A model generated the notes under the pieces. That model was not told where the DNA came from. It did not search any database and saw only the letters and a program-made list of their open reading frames with translations. Below are positions 43,176 through 52,325 of a stretch of DNA of 64,000 bases, in pieces. Every line of letters begins with the position of its first letter. Positions within the stretch are counted from its first letter, which is position 1. The position numbers and the translations under genes are program-made. Origin of the DNA: Thermopetrobacter sp964430935 (GTDB taxonomy: Bacteria; Pseudomonadota; Alphaproteobacteria; Rhizobiales; Aestuariivirgaceae); contig CAYSHK010000036.1 in assembly GCA_964430935.1 (NCBI GenBank), forward strand, positions 8,433 to 72,432. The letters run 5' to 3'.

Positions 43176-43937
43176 TCACATGTAGGCCTTGATGATTCCG
43201 AAGAAATCGTCGGCCTTCAGGGAGGCTCCGCCCACCAGCGCACCGTTGACGTTCTCCACGCCCATCAGTTCCGCGGCGTTGGCGGGCTTCACGGAGCCGC
43301 CGTAGAGGATGCGCATGTCGTTGGCCGCGTCCGCGCCGACGATGCCGGCGAGTTCCTTCCGGATGTGGGCGTGCACCTCCGCGACCTGTTCGGTGGTCGG
43401 CGTGTGTCCGGTGCCGATGGCCCAGACGGGCTCGTAGGCGATGATGGTGTTGGCGGCATCGGAGCCGGAGGGCACGGAGCCCTTCAGCTGGGTGCTGATC
43501 ACGTCGAGCGTCCTGCCCGCCTCGCGCTCCTCGATGGTCTCGCCGATGCAGATGATGGCGACGAGCCCGGCGCGATGGGCGGCGGAGGCCTTGCGGCCGA
43601 CCACCTCGTCGGTCTCGCCATGGTCGGCACGGCGCTCGGAATGGCCGACGATGCAGGCCGTGGCGCCCGTCTCCGCGATCATCTCCGCGGCCACGTCGCC
43701 GGTGTGCGCGCCGGAGACCTCCCAGTGGCAGTCCTGACCGCCCATGGCGATTCGCGAATCGCCGAGCCGTTCGGACATGGGGAACAGCAGGGTGAAGGGC
43801 GGGCAGATCATGACGTCGCAGGCCGGGTCGGCACCCGCGAGATGCTCCTTGAGCCGGTCGATCTCCTCAAGCGAGGCAAGCGTTCCGTTCATCTTCCAGT
43901 TGCCGGCCACCAGCGGCGGAAACTTCGTCTTGGGCAT
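43176..43937 (-). CDS. tpiA: triosephosphate isomerase
   Basis: A 253-residue TIM-barrel enzyme that interconverts dihydroxyacetone phosphate and glyceraldehyde-3-phosphate. Active-site residues are visible as Lys in GNWKMNG, His in IVGHSERR and Glu in YEPVWAIGTG. ATG 43937 gives the family start and follows GAGGGGACACCGC; the open frame extends further without homology. It is divergent from ppiD across a 253-base region and upstream of secG. Confidence 0.97.
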   Translation of the reverse strand: MPKTKFPPLVAGNWKMNGTLASLEEIDRLKEHLAGADPACDVMICPPFTLLFPMSERLGDSRIAMGGQDCHWEVSGAHTGDVAAEMIAETGATACIVGHSERRADHGETDEVVGRKASAAHRAGLVAIICIGETIEEREAGRTLDVISTQLKGSVPSGSDAANTIIAYEPVWAIGTGHTPTTEQVAEVHAHIRKELAGIVGADAANDMRILYGGSVKPANAAELMGVENVNGALVGGASLKADDFFGIIKAYM

Positions 43938-44110
43938 GCGGTGTCCCCTCCTCTCTCGCGTCCATCTCCTGCCGCGTCCCCCCGCATGACCGAATTGCCA
44001 TTTGCCAAGGGGCGCGATCTTGACTACAGCAGGTCCAACCGTTTCCTGCGCTATCGTCAGGGCGGCTTCTAGCACAGGGGGCGTGCGTGCTTGAAGGCCC
44101 CACATGACGC

Positions 44111-44140
44111 TTGCGCTTGAATGACGCGATTTCCTATGAT
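44111..44140 (+). promoter_or_regulatory. putative ppiD-trp promoter
   Basis: TTGCGC (44111-44116) and TATGAT (44135-44140) are 18 bases apart, in the tpiA-ppiD divergent region and 51 bases before the ppiD start. The -10 element matches the consensus well; the -35 is weak. Confidence 0.45.
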
Positions 44141-44190
44141 GGCGCGCCCGGCACGCGGGCGTGCGGAACAACAACCGGGATCATGATACG

Positions 44191-46083
44191 ATGCTGACCG
44201 TTTTGCGCAGCAAGGCCGGCGGACTGGTCGCCAAGATCTTCATCGGACTTCTCGCCGCCAGCTTCGCGGTGTGGGGTATCTCCGACGTCTTCCGCGGATC
44301 GCGCTCGGACACCCTCGCCACAGTCGGCGAGAAGGAGATCACCGTCGCCCAGTTCCAGGAGACGTTCCGCAACCAGCTCAACCGCATCTCCCAGCAGCTC
44401 GGCAAGCCGATCACGCCCGACGAGGCGCGCCAGATGGGCATCGACCGCCAGATCCTCGCGCAGCTCATCCAGAACGCGGCGCTGGACGAGGAGGCGCGGC
44501 GGCTGAACATCGCCCTCTCCGACCGCTTCATCGCCGATCGGGTGGCGAAGATGAAGGAGTTCCAGGGGCTCACCGGCGCATTCGACGTCAACCTCTTCCG
44601 TCAGCGGCTTGCCCAGTGGGGGCTGAGCGAGGCCCAGTTCCTGCGCGAGGAGAAGGCCGGCATCCTGCGCGCCGGACTGATTTCCGCCGTGGGCAGCGGC
44701 GTGACGGCGCCGAAGCCCGAGGTGGAACTGGTCTACCGCCACCGCAACGCGTCGCGGGACGTGCAGTACTTCCGGGTCTCTCCCGACACCGTGCAGGTCG
44801 GCGAGCCGACTGACGAACAGCTCAAGGCCTTCTACGACGGCCACCGGAACCTCTTCGCCGTGCCCGAGCGCCGACAGCTCTACGTCGTCACCGCCCTGCC
44901 CGCGGATCTCGCGGACAAGGTGAAGATCGACGACAGGGCCGTCGAGGAATACTACAAGTCCCATCAGAACGAGTTCGGCGCGCCGGAGACCCGCGAGGTG
45001 GAACAGATCGTCTTCCCCTCCGAGGAGGAGGCGAAGAAGGCGCTGGAGCGCATCCGCTCCGGCGCGGCCACATGGGAGGATGTCGCGAAGGAGCGGGGCG
45101 TCTCGGAGAAGGACCGCAAGCTTGGCACCTTCTCCCGCGAGACCTATCCCGATCCGCAGCTGGTGGACGCGATCTTCTCGCTGAAGGAAGGGGCGGTTTC
45201 GGAACCTTTGAAAGGCGCGCTGTCCATCTCGCTCGCGAAGGTCACGAAGGTCGTACCCGGCCATGTGCGCAAGCTTGAGGAAGTGAAGGACGAGATCACG
45301 CGCAGGCTGAAGCTGGACAAGGCGAAGGATCTGGCGCTGGAGCTTCATGACAAGGTGGAGGACGCCCGCGCCTCCGGCCGCTCCATCGAGGACATCGCGA
45401 AGGAACTGGGGCTGAAGGGCGCCCTCACGCCCCACGTCTCCGCGAACGGCACCGACGACAAGGGGGCGGCCGTCAAGCTGCCCGCCGCCGGGGAACTCCT
45501 CAAGGCCGCCTTCGAGAGCGACATCGGCGTGGACAACGACGTGATCACCACGCCGGACGACGGTTTCGTCTGGTTCGACGTGCGGGACATCCGCCCGGCT
45601 TCCGTCGAGCCTCTCGAAAAGGCCCGCGAGAAGGCCGTGAAGCTGTGGAAGGAGAACCGCCGCCGCGAGCTGGTCATGGAGAAGGCCCGCGCCCTGAAGA
45701 AAAGGGCCGAGGCGGGCGAGGACATCGCGACACTGGCCCGGGAGGCCGGTTCGGAGGTGAAGACCATCACCCATCTGAAGCGCAACGACGCGCGCGAGGA
45801 CTTCCCCGTGGCCGCCGTCCGCGCGGTGTTCGCCGCGCCCGAGGACGCCTGGGTCGTGGCGCCCGGCACGGATGGCGTGTCGGCCCTCGTCATCCACTCC
45901 ACCGGACTGGCCGTGCCGCCCATGGACGCGAATTCCGACGAAGTGAAATCCATCCGCCGCGTCCTGACCCAGAGCATCGCGGAGGACCTGACGGCACAGT
46001 TCGTGGCGGCCCTGCAGAAGGAGTACGGCGTGAAGATCAACCGCCGCCTGTGGGCCCAGATCACCGGTCAGGACACGCAGTAG
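44191..46083 (+). CDS. ppiD: SurA/PpiD-type periplasmic chaperone
   Basis: A 630-residue protein with an N-terminal membrane anchor (LVAKIFIGLLAASFAVWGIS, residues 11-30) and a long periplasmic chaperone body. The SurA-N-like region spans residues 40-170, and a parvulin-type PPIase-like region, around RKLGTFSRETYPD, spans about 255-355, then a further helical domain. PpiD assists outer-membrane and secreted proteins near the Sec translocon. Because the parvulin core lacks some conserved residues, isomerase activity is uncertain. trpE begins 13 bases after its stop, an arrangement common in alphaproteobacteria. Confidence 0.9.
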   Translation: MLTVLRSKAGGLVAKIFIGLLAASFAVWGISDVFRGSRSDTLATVGEKEITVAQFQETFRNQLNRISQQLGKPITPDEARQMGIDRQILAQLIQNAALDEEARRLNIALSDRFIADRVAKMKEFQGLTGAFDVNLFRQRLAQWGLSEAQFLREEKAGILRAGLISAVGSGVTAPKPEVELVYRHRNASRDVQYFRVSPDTVQVGEPTDEQLKAFYDGHRNLFAVPERRQLYVVTALPADLADKVKIDDRAVEEYYKSHQNEFGAPETREVEQIVFPSEEEAKKALERIRSGAATWEDVAKERGVSEKDRKLGTFSRETYPDPQLVDAIFSLKEGAVSEPLKGALSISLAKVTKVVPGHVRKLEEVKDEITRRLKLDKAKDLALELHDKVEDARASGRSIEDIAKELGLKGALTPHVSANGTDDKGAAVKLPAAGELLKAAFESDIGVDNDVITTPDDGFVWFDVRDIRPASVEPLEKAREKAVKLWKENRRRELVMEKARALKKRAEAGEDIATLAREAGSEVKTITHLKRNDAREDFPVAAVRAVFAAPEDAWVVAPGTDGVSALVIHSTGLAVPPMDANSDEVKSIRRVLTQSIAEDLTAQFVAALQKEYGVKINRRLWAQITGQDTQ

Positions 46084-46096
46084 GGCCGGACGGAAC

Positions 46097-47620
46097 ATGG
46101 ACGCGGATCGCGCATACGGGGCCTTCGCCGAGCGCTACGGGGCCGGAGAGCCGCAGGTCGTCCACACCCGTCTGGTGGCCGATCTGGAAACGCCCGTCTC
46201 CGCATTCCTCAAGCTGCGGGACATGTCCCCTCGCGCCTTCCTTCTGGAATCCGTGGAAGGCGGAGCGGTGCGCGGACGGTACTCGCTCATCGGTCTGAAA
46301 CCCGATCTGATCTGGAAGGTGGAAGGCGACCGCGCCTTCATCAACCGGAACGCCCTTGCGGATCCCGACGGCCCCTTCCTGCCCGAGGAGGCCCCTCCCC
46401 TCGCCTCCCTGCGCGCCCTGCTGGAGGAAAGCCGCATCGCGCTGCCGGAGGACCTCCCCCCGATGTCGGCGGGCCTGTTCGGCTACATGGGATACGACAT
46501 GGTGCGGCTCATCGAGCGTCTGCCGGAGCCGAACCCGGACGCCCTTGGCGTGCCGGACGCCCTGATGATCCGCCCCACGGTCATGGCCATATTCGACGCG
46601 GTGCGCGACGAGGTGGTCGTCGTGACGCCCGTCTGGCCGGAGTCCGGCGTTCCGGCGGAAACCGCCTGGAAACGCGCGCAGGGCCGCCTCGACGAAGTGG
46701 TCGAGCGGCTGTCCCGCCCCATGGATCCGCGCATGCTGCAGGAGGCGGAACGGGACGTGGAGATCGCCCCGCCCGTCTCCAACACGCCGCCGGAGGACTA
46801 CCACGCCATGGTGCGGCGGGCGAAGGACTACATCCGCGCAGGAGACATCTTCCAGGTGGTCCTGTCGCAGCGCTTCGAGACGGACTTCCCCCTGCCGCCC
46901 TTCTCCCTCTACAGGGCGCTGCGCAGGGTGAACCCCTCGCCCTTCCTCTACTACCTGGACTTCGGCGACTTCTCCCTGACCGGCTCGTCTCCGGAGATTC
47001 TCGTGCGCGTGCGCGACGGAGAGGTGACCATCCGCCCCATCGCCGGCACGCGTCCCCGCGGCCGCACGCGGGAGGAGGACGAAGCGCTGGAGAGGGATCT
47101 GCTTTCCGATCCCAAGGAGCTGGCCGAACACCTCATGCTCCTGGACCTGGGGCGCAACGACGTGGGGCGCGTGGCCAGGATCGGCACGGTCGAGGTGACG
47201 GAACGGTTCGTCATCGAGCGCTACAGCCAGGTCATGCACATCGTCTCCAACGTCGTCGGACGGCTGGACGAACGGTACGACGCCATCGACGCCCTCATGG
47301 CCGGCTTTCCCGCCGGCACGGTCTCCGGCGCTCCCAAGGTGCGGGCCATGGAGATCATCGACGAACTGGAACGCGACAGGCGCGGCCCCTATGCCGGATG
47401 CGTCGGCTACTTCTCCGCCGCCGGCGACATGGACACATGCATCGTGCTGCGCACGGCGCTGGTCAAGGGCGGCCGCATGCATGTCCAGGCGGGAGCCGGA
47501 ATCGTCGCGGATTCGGTGCCGGAGAACGAACAGGCCGAATGCGAGAACAAGGCCAGGGCCCTGTTCCGCGCGGCGGAGGAGGCGGCGCGTTTCACGGGAT
47601 CCGGGAGGCGCGGCCAATGA
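46097..47620 (+). CDS. trpE: anthranilate synthase component I
   Basis: A 507-residue enzyme that, with TrpG, makes anthranilate from chorismate. The N-terminal half holds the tryptophan-feedback region (LLESVEGGAVRGRYSLIG). The catalytic core shows GDIFQVVLSQRF, GSSPEILVRV, PIAGTRPRGRT, ELAEHLMLLDLGRND and AGAGIVADSVPENE. Its stop overlaps the trpG start by four bases, so the two subunits are translated together. There is no room for a trp leader peptide in the 13 bases after ppiD, so any control must act elsewhere. Confidence 0.97.
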   Translation: MDADRAYGAFAERYGAGEPQVVHTRLVADLETPVSAFLKLRDMSPRAFLLESVEGGAVRGRYSLIGLKPDLIWKVEGDRAFINRNALADPDGPFLPEEAPPLASLRALLEESRIALPEDLPPMSAGLFGYMGYDMVRLIERLPEPNPDALGVPDALMIRPTVMAIFDAVRDEVVVVTPVWPESGVPAETAWKRAQGRLDEVVERLSRPMDPRMLQEAERDVEIAPPVSNTPPEDYHAMVRRAKDYIRAGDIFQVVLSQRFETDFPLPPFSLYRALRRVNPSPFLYYLDFGDFSLTGSSPEILVRVRDGEVTIRPIAGTRPRGRTREEDEALERDLLSDPKELAEHLMLLDLGRNDVGRVARIGTVEVTERFVIERYSQVMHIVSNVVGRLDERYDAIDALMAGFPAGTVSGAPKVRAMEIIDELERDRRGPYAGCVGYFSAAGDMDTCIVLRTALVKGGRMHVQAGAGIVADSVPENEQAECENKARALFRAAEEAARFTGSGRRGQ

Positions 47621-48192
47621 TACTCCTCATCGACAACTACGACAGCTTCACCTTCAACCTCGTCCACTATCTGGGCGAGATCGGCGCGGAGACGAAGGTC
47701 GTCCGCAACGACGTCCTCTCCGTGCGCGAGGCCCTGGCGCTGGAACCGGAGGCCATCGTCCTCTCCCCGGGCCCGTGCACGCCATCGGAAGCCGGCATAT
47801 GCGTGGAGCTGATCCGCGCTGCCGCCGGACGCCTGCCCATCTTCGGCGTCTGCCTCGGCCATCAGTCCATCGGCCAGGCCTTCGGCGGACGCGTCGTGCG
47901 CGCGCCCGAGCTGATGCACGGCAAGACGTCGCCGATCCTGCACGAGGGCGACGGCGTGTTCGCCACCCTCCCCTCGCCCTTCGAGGCGACACGCTATCAT
48001 TCTCTGATCGTCGAGGAGGAAAGCCTTCCGGAGGAGCTGGTGGTCACCGCGCGCTCCCCCGACGGGCTTGTGATGGGCCTCCGTCACCGGGAGCACGAGA
48101 TCCACGGCGTCCAGTTCCACCCCGAGAGCATCGCCTCCAGCCATGGTCACGACATTCTGCGGAATTTCCTCGACCGCGTTCCCGGCGGGTGA
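47617..48192 (+). CDS. trpG: anthranilate synthase component II (glutaminase)
   Basis: A 191-residue class I glutamine amidotransferase that feeds ammonia to TrpE. The nucleophile lies in FGVCLGHQSIGQAFG and the His-Glu pair in QFHPESIASSHG. It could also serve PabB in folate synthesis, as in many bacteria. The start is fixed by the ATGA overlap with trpE. A 131-base gap, unusual between linked trp genes, separates it from trpD; I see no gene in it. Confidence 0.96.
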   Translation: MILLIDNYDSFTFNLVHYLGEIGAETKVVRNDVLSVREALALEPEAIVLSPGPCTPSEAGICVELIRAAAGRLPIFGVCLGHQSIGQAFGGRVVRAPELMHGKTSPILHEGDGVFATLPSPFEATRYHSLIVEEESLPEELVVTARSPDGLVMGLRHREHEIHGVQFHPESIASSHGHDILRNFLDRVPGG

Positions 48193-48323
48193 CGCCCGGC
48201 GCATCTCCCCGAGCGCCCTCCCCGCCCTTTCCCCCGCATTTCCCATCGCGCCCCGCCGCGGCGTATGGACAGCTCCGGCGCCGCCCTTTACAAAAGGCGC
48301 GGGATCGTGACTGGAGGCGGAAC

Positions 48324-49343
48324 ATGGCGGATCTGAAACCCTACATCGGCAAGGTGGCCACGGGCGCGTCGCTGTCGCGGGACGAGGCCCGCGAGGCGTT
48401 CGACATCATGATGAGCGGCGAGGCCACGCCGGCGCAGATCGGCGGTTTCCTCATGGCGCTCAGGGTGCGCGGCGAGACGGTGGACGAGATCGTCGGCGCG
48501 GTGCAGACCATGCGCGAGAAGATGCTGCCCGTGCAGGCTCCGGCCGATGCGCTGGACATCGTGGGCACCGGAGGGGACGCCTCCGGTTCGTACAACATCT
48601 CCACGGCCTCGGCGTTCGTCTGCGCCGCCGCCGGCGTGCCCGTCGCCAAGCACGGCAACCGGGCCCTGTCGTCGAAGTCCGGCGCGGCGGACGTGCTGAT
48701 GGCCCTCGGCGTCAACATCGACATCGGCCCGGAGCTGATCGGACGGTGCGTGGAGGAGGCCGGCGTGGGCTTCATGTTCGCGCCCGCGCACCATTCCGCC
48801 ATGCGTCACGTGGGGCCCACGCGCGTCGAGCTCGGCACGCGCACCATTTTCAATCTGCTCGGCCCCCTTTCCAACCCCGCCGGCGTGAAGCGCCAGATGA
48901 CGGGCGTCTTCTCCCGCGAATGGGTGGAGCCGCTGGCGCACGTCCTGAAGGAACTGGGCAGCGAAGCCGCCTGGGTCGTGCACGGCGAGGGCGGTCTCGA
49001 CGAGATCACGCCCACGGGCACCACGTGGGTTGCGGAGCTGAGGAACGGCGAGGTGCGCACATTCGAGATCACTCCGGAGGACGCGGGCCTCAACCGCTGG
49101 GTCTTCGAGGATCTGCGTGGCGGAGACGCGGAATTCAACGCCCGCGCCCTGCGCTCGGTTCTGGAGGGGCGGCGCAACGCCTACCGCGATGCCGTCCTGA
49201 TGAATGCCGGAGCCGCCCTGGTGGTGGCCGGCAGGGCCGGGGACATCCGCAGCGGCGCGGAAATGGCCGCGGAAGCCATCGATTCCGGCAGGGCGTCGGC
49301 AGTGCTGGAGAAGCTGGTGGAGATCTCCAATTCCGAAGGCTGA
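48324..49343 (+). CDS. trpD: anthranilate phosphoribosyltransferase
   Basis: A 339-residue enzyme that joins anthranilate to phosphoribosyl pyrophosphate in tryptophan synthesis. Visible are the PRPP-binding GTGGDASGSYNISTASAF, KHGNRALSSKSGAADVL and the RTIFNLLGPLSNPA segment. ATG 48324 follows GGAGGCGGAAC; the frame is open far upstream without homology. The next functional trp gene, trpC, begins 446 bases later, across a decayed toxin-antitoxin module on the opposite strand. Confidence 0.97.
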   Translation: MADLKPYIGKVATGASLSRDEAREAFDIMMSGEATPAQIGGFLMALRVRGETVDEIVGAVQTMREKMLPVQAPADALDIVGTGGDASGSYNISTASAFVCAAAGVPVAKHGNRALSSKSGAADVLMALGVNIDIGPELIGRCVEEAGVGFMFAPAHHSAMRHVGPTRVELGTRTIFNLLGPLSNPAGVKRQMTGVFSREWVEPLAHVLKELGSEAAWVVHGEGGLDEITPTGTTWVAELRNGEVRTFEITPEDAGLNRWVFEDLRGGDAEFNARALRSVLEGRRNAYRDAVLMNAGAALVVAGRAGDIRSGAEMAAEAIDSGRASAVLEKLVEISNSEG

Positions 49344-49370
49344 ACGTTGCGCATCATGGATGCATCCGGT

Positions 49371-49555
49371 TCATTCCGCATCCATGTTCTTCAGTATCTT
49401 TATCTTTCCGGCCGACGGTTCCCCGATTTCGTTGTGAAGGGGCACGGTCACCACGACGCCGTACGGGGATTGATGGATAACGTTTGGGACGACCCTTCCC
49501 GTTTCAGCCGGCATCCGGCAAGCCGCAGGCGCTTCTCCAGGTCCCTGCGCTTCAT
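49371..49555 (-). pseudogene. hicA: hicA toxin pseudogene (frameshifted)
   Basis: The start reads MKRRDLEKRLRLAGCRLKRE, typical of the HicA mRNA-interferase toxin. After 35 codons it hits a stop because one base is missing near CCCCGTACGGCGTC; restoring one G continues with VVVTVPLHNEIGEPSAGK, the conserved HicA second half. The position of the catalytic His in the usual GxH context is a Gln (codon 24), and AAGATAAAGATA shows a six-base tandem repeat near the end. All three changes point to an inactive relic. It overlaps the hicB relic by the usual four-base ATGA. Confidence 0.75.
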
Positions 49556-49665
49556 GCCACCTCGACGGTTTCGCCCTGCCTATTGGCACCGGGAATTTCG
49601 GGGTACGTAGCCCGGCATCCTCCTTCCGGCGCCTTTTCGATGATGGCGGTGAACGCACCCTTCAT
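49552..49665 (-). pseudogene. hicB: hicB antitoxin remnant (internal deletion)
   Basis: A 37-codon frame that begins MKGAFTAIIEKAPEGG and continues to PEIPGANRQGETVE, the conserved N-terminal half of HicB antitoxins. It then ends at once with VA and a stop, overlapping the hicA start. The C-terminal half with the DNA-binding region is missing, as if deleted in frame down to the last codons. GGAGAAC precedes the ATG. The remnant lies antisense to the trp genes. Confidence 0.75.
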
Positions 49666-49789
49666 ACCGGTTCTCCATGCATTCGCGGGACTGAAGGCGT
49701 ACCACGGGTGGCATCCCTGACACCCGAACGATTTTGCATCACAGCAGATCAATCTTGCACTGGTCATGACGGCAAGCTAACAAGCTGGC
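49666..49789. other. gap between hicB remnant and trpC
   Basis: Part of a 446-base stretch between trpD and trpC that holds no intact gene. Besides the two hic relics I see only short unconvincing open frames. The bases just before trpC lack a strong ribosome site, which is unusual for this operon. I see no promoter that I would defend. Confidence 0.5.
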
Positions 49790-50596
49790 ATGATCGACAT
49801 TCTGCGACGGATAGCCGAATACAAGCGCGAGGAGGTGGAGCGGGCGCGGAAGGACGTGCCCGTATCCGAGCTGGAAGCCCGCATCCGCGAGCGGGATGCG
49901 CCTCGCGGCTTCGCGCGCGCCTTGCGGGAGACGGCCGCAACGGGGCGTCCCGCGCTGATCGCGGAAATCAAGAAGGCCTCGCCTTCCAAGGGGCCGATCC
50001 GTCCGGACGATTTCGATCCGCCCGCCCTCGCCCGCGCCTACGAGGCGGGAGGCGCGACCTGTCTCTCGGTGCTGACCGACACCCCTTCGTTCCAGGGCGC
50101 GCCGGAATATCTCACGCAGGCGCGCGCGGCCGCATCCCTGCCCGTGCTGCGCAAGGATTTCATGCTCGATCCCTATCAGGTCTTCGAGGCCCGGGCCTGG
50201 GGCGCCGACGCCATCCTGCTCATCATGGCGATGATCGACGACGTTCTGGCCGCGGAACTGGAAATGGCCGCCATGGAGCTGGGCATGGACGTGCTGGTGG
50301 AAAGCCACGACGGCACGGAGATGGCCAGAGCCCTCAGATTGCGCACCCCCCTGATGGGTGTGAACAACAGAAATCTCAAGACGTTCGAGACGAAACTCGA
50401 GACCACGGTCGAACTTTCCGCCATGGTGCCCGACGACCGTCTTCTGGTGGCCGAGAGCGGCATCTTCACTCCCGCCGACATCCGCATGCTGTGGGATGCC
50501 GGCGCCCGCGCCTTCCTTGTCGGCGAGGCCCTGATGCGGCAGAAGGACGTGGAGGCGGCAACTCGGGACCTGCTGGCCCCGGAGGAGAACCCATGA
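49790..50596 (+). CDS. trpC: indole-3-glycerol phosphate synthase
   Basis: A 268-residue TIM-barrel enzyme that closes the indole ring in tryptophan synthesis. Landmarks are IAEIKKASPSKGPIRPDDFD, LRKDFMLDPYQVFEARAWGADA and the phosphate-binding VAESGIFTPADIRML. It is a free-standing TrpC, not fused to TrpF. The usual trpD-trpC spacing has been widened by the hic remnant, and the ATG at 49790 has only a weak ribosome site. It overlaps moaC by four bases, so trpC-moaC-moeA are coupled. Confidence 0.96.
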   Translation: MIDILRRIAEYKREEVERARKDVPVSELEARIRERDAPRGFARALRETAATGRPALIAEIKKASPSKGPIRPDDFDPPALARAYEAGGATCLSVLTDTPSFQGAPEYLTQARAAASLPVLRKDFMLDPYQVFEARAWGADAILLIMAMIDDVLAAELEMAAMELGMDVLVESHDGTEMARALRLRTPLMGVNNRNLKTFETKLETTVELSAMVPDDRLLVAESGIFTPADIRMLWDAGARAFLVGEALMRQKDVEAATRDLLAPEENP

Positions 50597-51075
50597 GCAA
50601 GCTCACCCACATCGACGAGACGGGCGCGGCGCGGATGGTGGACGTCTCGGCGAAGGACGTCACCGGCAGGGTTGCGCGCGCCGGCGGCCGCGTCCACATG
50701 AAGCCGGAGACGCTCCGCGCCATTCTCGACAACACCGCGAAGAAGGGCGATGTGCTGGCCGTGGCCCGGGTGGCGGGGATCATGGCGGCGAAGCGCACGC
50801 ATGAACTGATCCCTCTGTGCCATCCTCTGATGATCTCGAAGGTCACGGTCGATTTCACACCCGACGAGGAGAACGCCTGCATCCACATCGAGGCCATGGC
50901 CAAGGTGGAAGGCAAGACGGGGGTGGAGATGGAGGCGCTGACCGCGGCCTCCGTCGCCGCACTGACGATATACGACATGGTGAAGGCCATGGATCGCGGC
51001 ATGCGCATTTCGGACATTCGCCTGCTCGAGAAGGCGGGCGGCAAATCGGGACATTTCGTGGCGGAGGACGGATGA
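50593..51075 (+). CDS. moaC: cyclic pyranopterin monophosphate synthase
   Basis: A 160-residue enzyme of molybdenum-cofactor synthesis that turns 3-prime,8-cyclo-GTP into cyclic pyranopterin monophosphate. Conserved are MVDVSAKDVTGRVA, HELIPLCHPL, GVEMEALTAASVAALTIYD and AMDRGMRISDIRLLEK. The start overlaps trpC and the stop overlaps moeA, as in many alphaproteobacteria. Its product is needed for molybdoenzymes such as the formate dehydrogenase near 33 kb, where no other cofactor genes are seen. Confidence 0.97.
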   Translation: MSKLTHIDETGAARMVDVSAKDVTGRVARAGGRVHMKPETLRAILDNTAKKGDVLAVARVAGIMAAKRTHELIPLCHPLMISKVTVDFTPDEENACIHIEAMAKVEGKTGVEMEALTAASVAALTIYDMVKAMDRGMRISDIRLLEKAGGKSGHFVAEDG

Positions 51076-52280
51076 TGGGTCTGCTGCCTGTCGAAGAGGC
51101 GAAACGGCGGATTCTCGATGGCGTGGAGCCCGTCGGAACGGAGGAGCTGCCGCTCATGGAGGCCGCCGGCCGGATTCTTGCCGAGGACGTGCGGGCCAAC
51201 CGCGACCAGCCGCCGTTCGACGCCTCCTCCATGGACGGATACGCCGTTCGGGCGGAGGACATCGAGGGCGTCCCCGCGATTCTGCGGGTGGTCGGCGAGG
51301 CGCCCGCGGGCCATGCGCTGGACGTGGAGATCGGTCCCGGCGAGGCCGCGCGCATCTTCACCGGCGGACCGGTTCCGAAGGGGGCCGACTGTGTGGTGAT
51401 GCAGGAGAACACCGGCCGCATCGGAAACGAGGTCACAATCTTCCAGAGCGCGCCCCGGGGCAATTTCATCCGCCCCCGCGGCATGGACTTCCGCAAGGAC
51501 GAGGTGCTGCTTGGCCCCGGCACGAAACTGGGGGCGCGGCAGATCAATCTGGCCGCATCCATGAACCGGCCGACCCTCAGGGTGCGCAGGAAGCCCGTCG
51601 TCGCCATTCTCGCCACCGGAGACGAGCTGGTGCTGCCCGGGGAGACGCCACGCGAGGACCAGATCATCGCCTCCAATTCCTACGGGCTGGCCGCTTTCGT
51701 GAAGGCCCATGGAGGCGAGCCGCTGGACCTCGGACTGGCCCCCGACGACCGGGAGGCCATCGCCGGGGCCATCGACAGGGGGCGCGAGGCGGACGTCCTG
51801 GTGACCATAGGCGGAGCGAGCGTCGGCGACCACGACCACGTCAAGGACGCCTTCGAATCCCTTGGCGTTTCGCTCGATTTCTGGAAGATCGCCATGCGGC
51901 CGGGCAAGCCGCTGATCTTCGCCCGCCGCGGGGAACAGCGCATCCTCGGCCTGCCGGGCAATCCCGTCTCTTCGCTGGTCTGTGCGCTGGTGTTCCTGCG
52001 TCCGCTCATGTCCGCTCTGCTGGGTATGACGGAGACGCCGCGCACCGTTTCCGCCAGGCTGGGACGGGACCTGCCGGAGAACGACGAGCGGCAGGACCAT
52101 CTGCGATGCCGGCTGGAGCGGGACGCGGAGACGGGCGATCTCGTCGCCCTGCCCTGGTCGCGTCAGGACAGCGCCATGTTGCGCGTCTTCGTCGAGGCCG
52201 ACGGCCTGATCGTCCGCCCGCCCCACGCCCCCGCGGCGCGGAAGGGAGAGCGCGTGGACGTGATTCCGCTGGATTTTTGA
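51072..52280 (+). CDS. moeA: molybdopterin molybdenumtransferase
   Basis: A 402-residue enzyme that inserts molybdenum into the pterin. Visible are PPFDASSMDGYAV, GADCVVMQEN, the MPT-binding ATGDELVLPGE and VTIGGASVGDHDHVKDAF motifs, with the C-terminal LPGNPVSSLV. The first of two adjacent ATG codons overlaps the moaC stop. In many alphaproteobacteria lexA follows moeA; here a tRNA-Pro follows instead. Confidence 0.96.
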   Translation: MMGLLPVEEAKRRILDGVEPVGTEELPLMEAAGRILAEDVRANRDQPPFDASSMDGYAVRAEDIEGVPAILRVVGEAPAGHALDVEIGPGEAARIFTGGPVPKGADCVVMQENTGRIGNEVTIFQSAPRGNFIRPRGMDFRKDEVLLGPGTKLGARQINLAASMNRPTLRVRRKPVVAILATGDELVLPGETPREDQIIASNSYGLAAFVKAHGGEPLDLGLAPDDREAIAGAIDRGREADVLVTIGGASVGDHDHVKDAFESLGVSLDFWKIAMRPGKPLIFARRGEQRILGLPGNPVSSLVCALVFLRPLMSALLGMTETPRTVSARLGRDLPENDERQDHLRCRLERDAETGDLVALPWSRQDSAMLRVFVEADGLIVRPPHAPAARKGERVDVIPLDF

Positions 52281-52325
52281 TGTTTGGAAAGGGCGGCAAA
52301 TCTGGTATTGACCGGATGGACGTCG

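Noticed and set aside
44134..46098. Minus-strand frame antisense to ppiD
   Set aside because: Same reasoning: it is a shadow of a conserved plus-strand gene.
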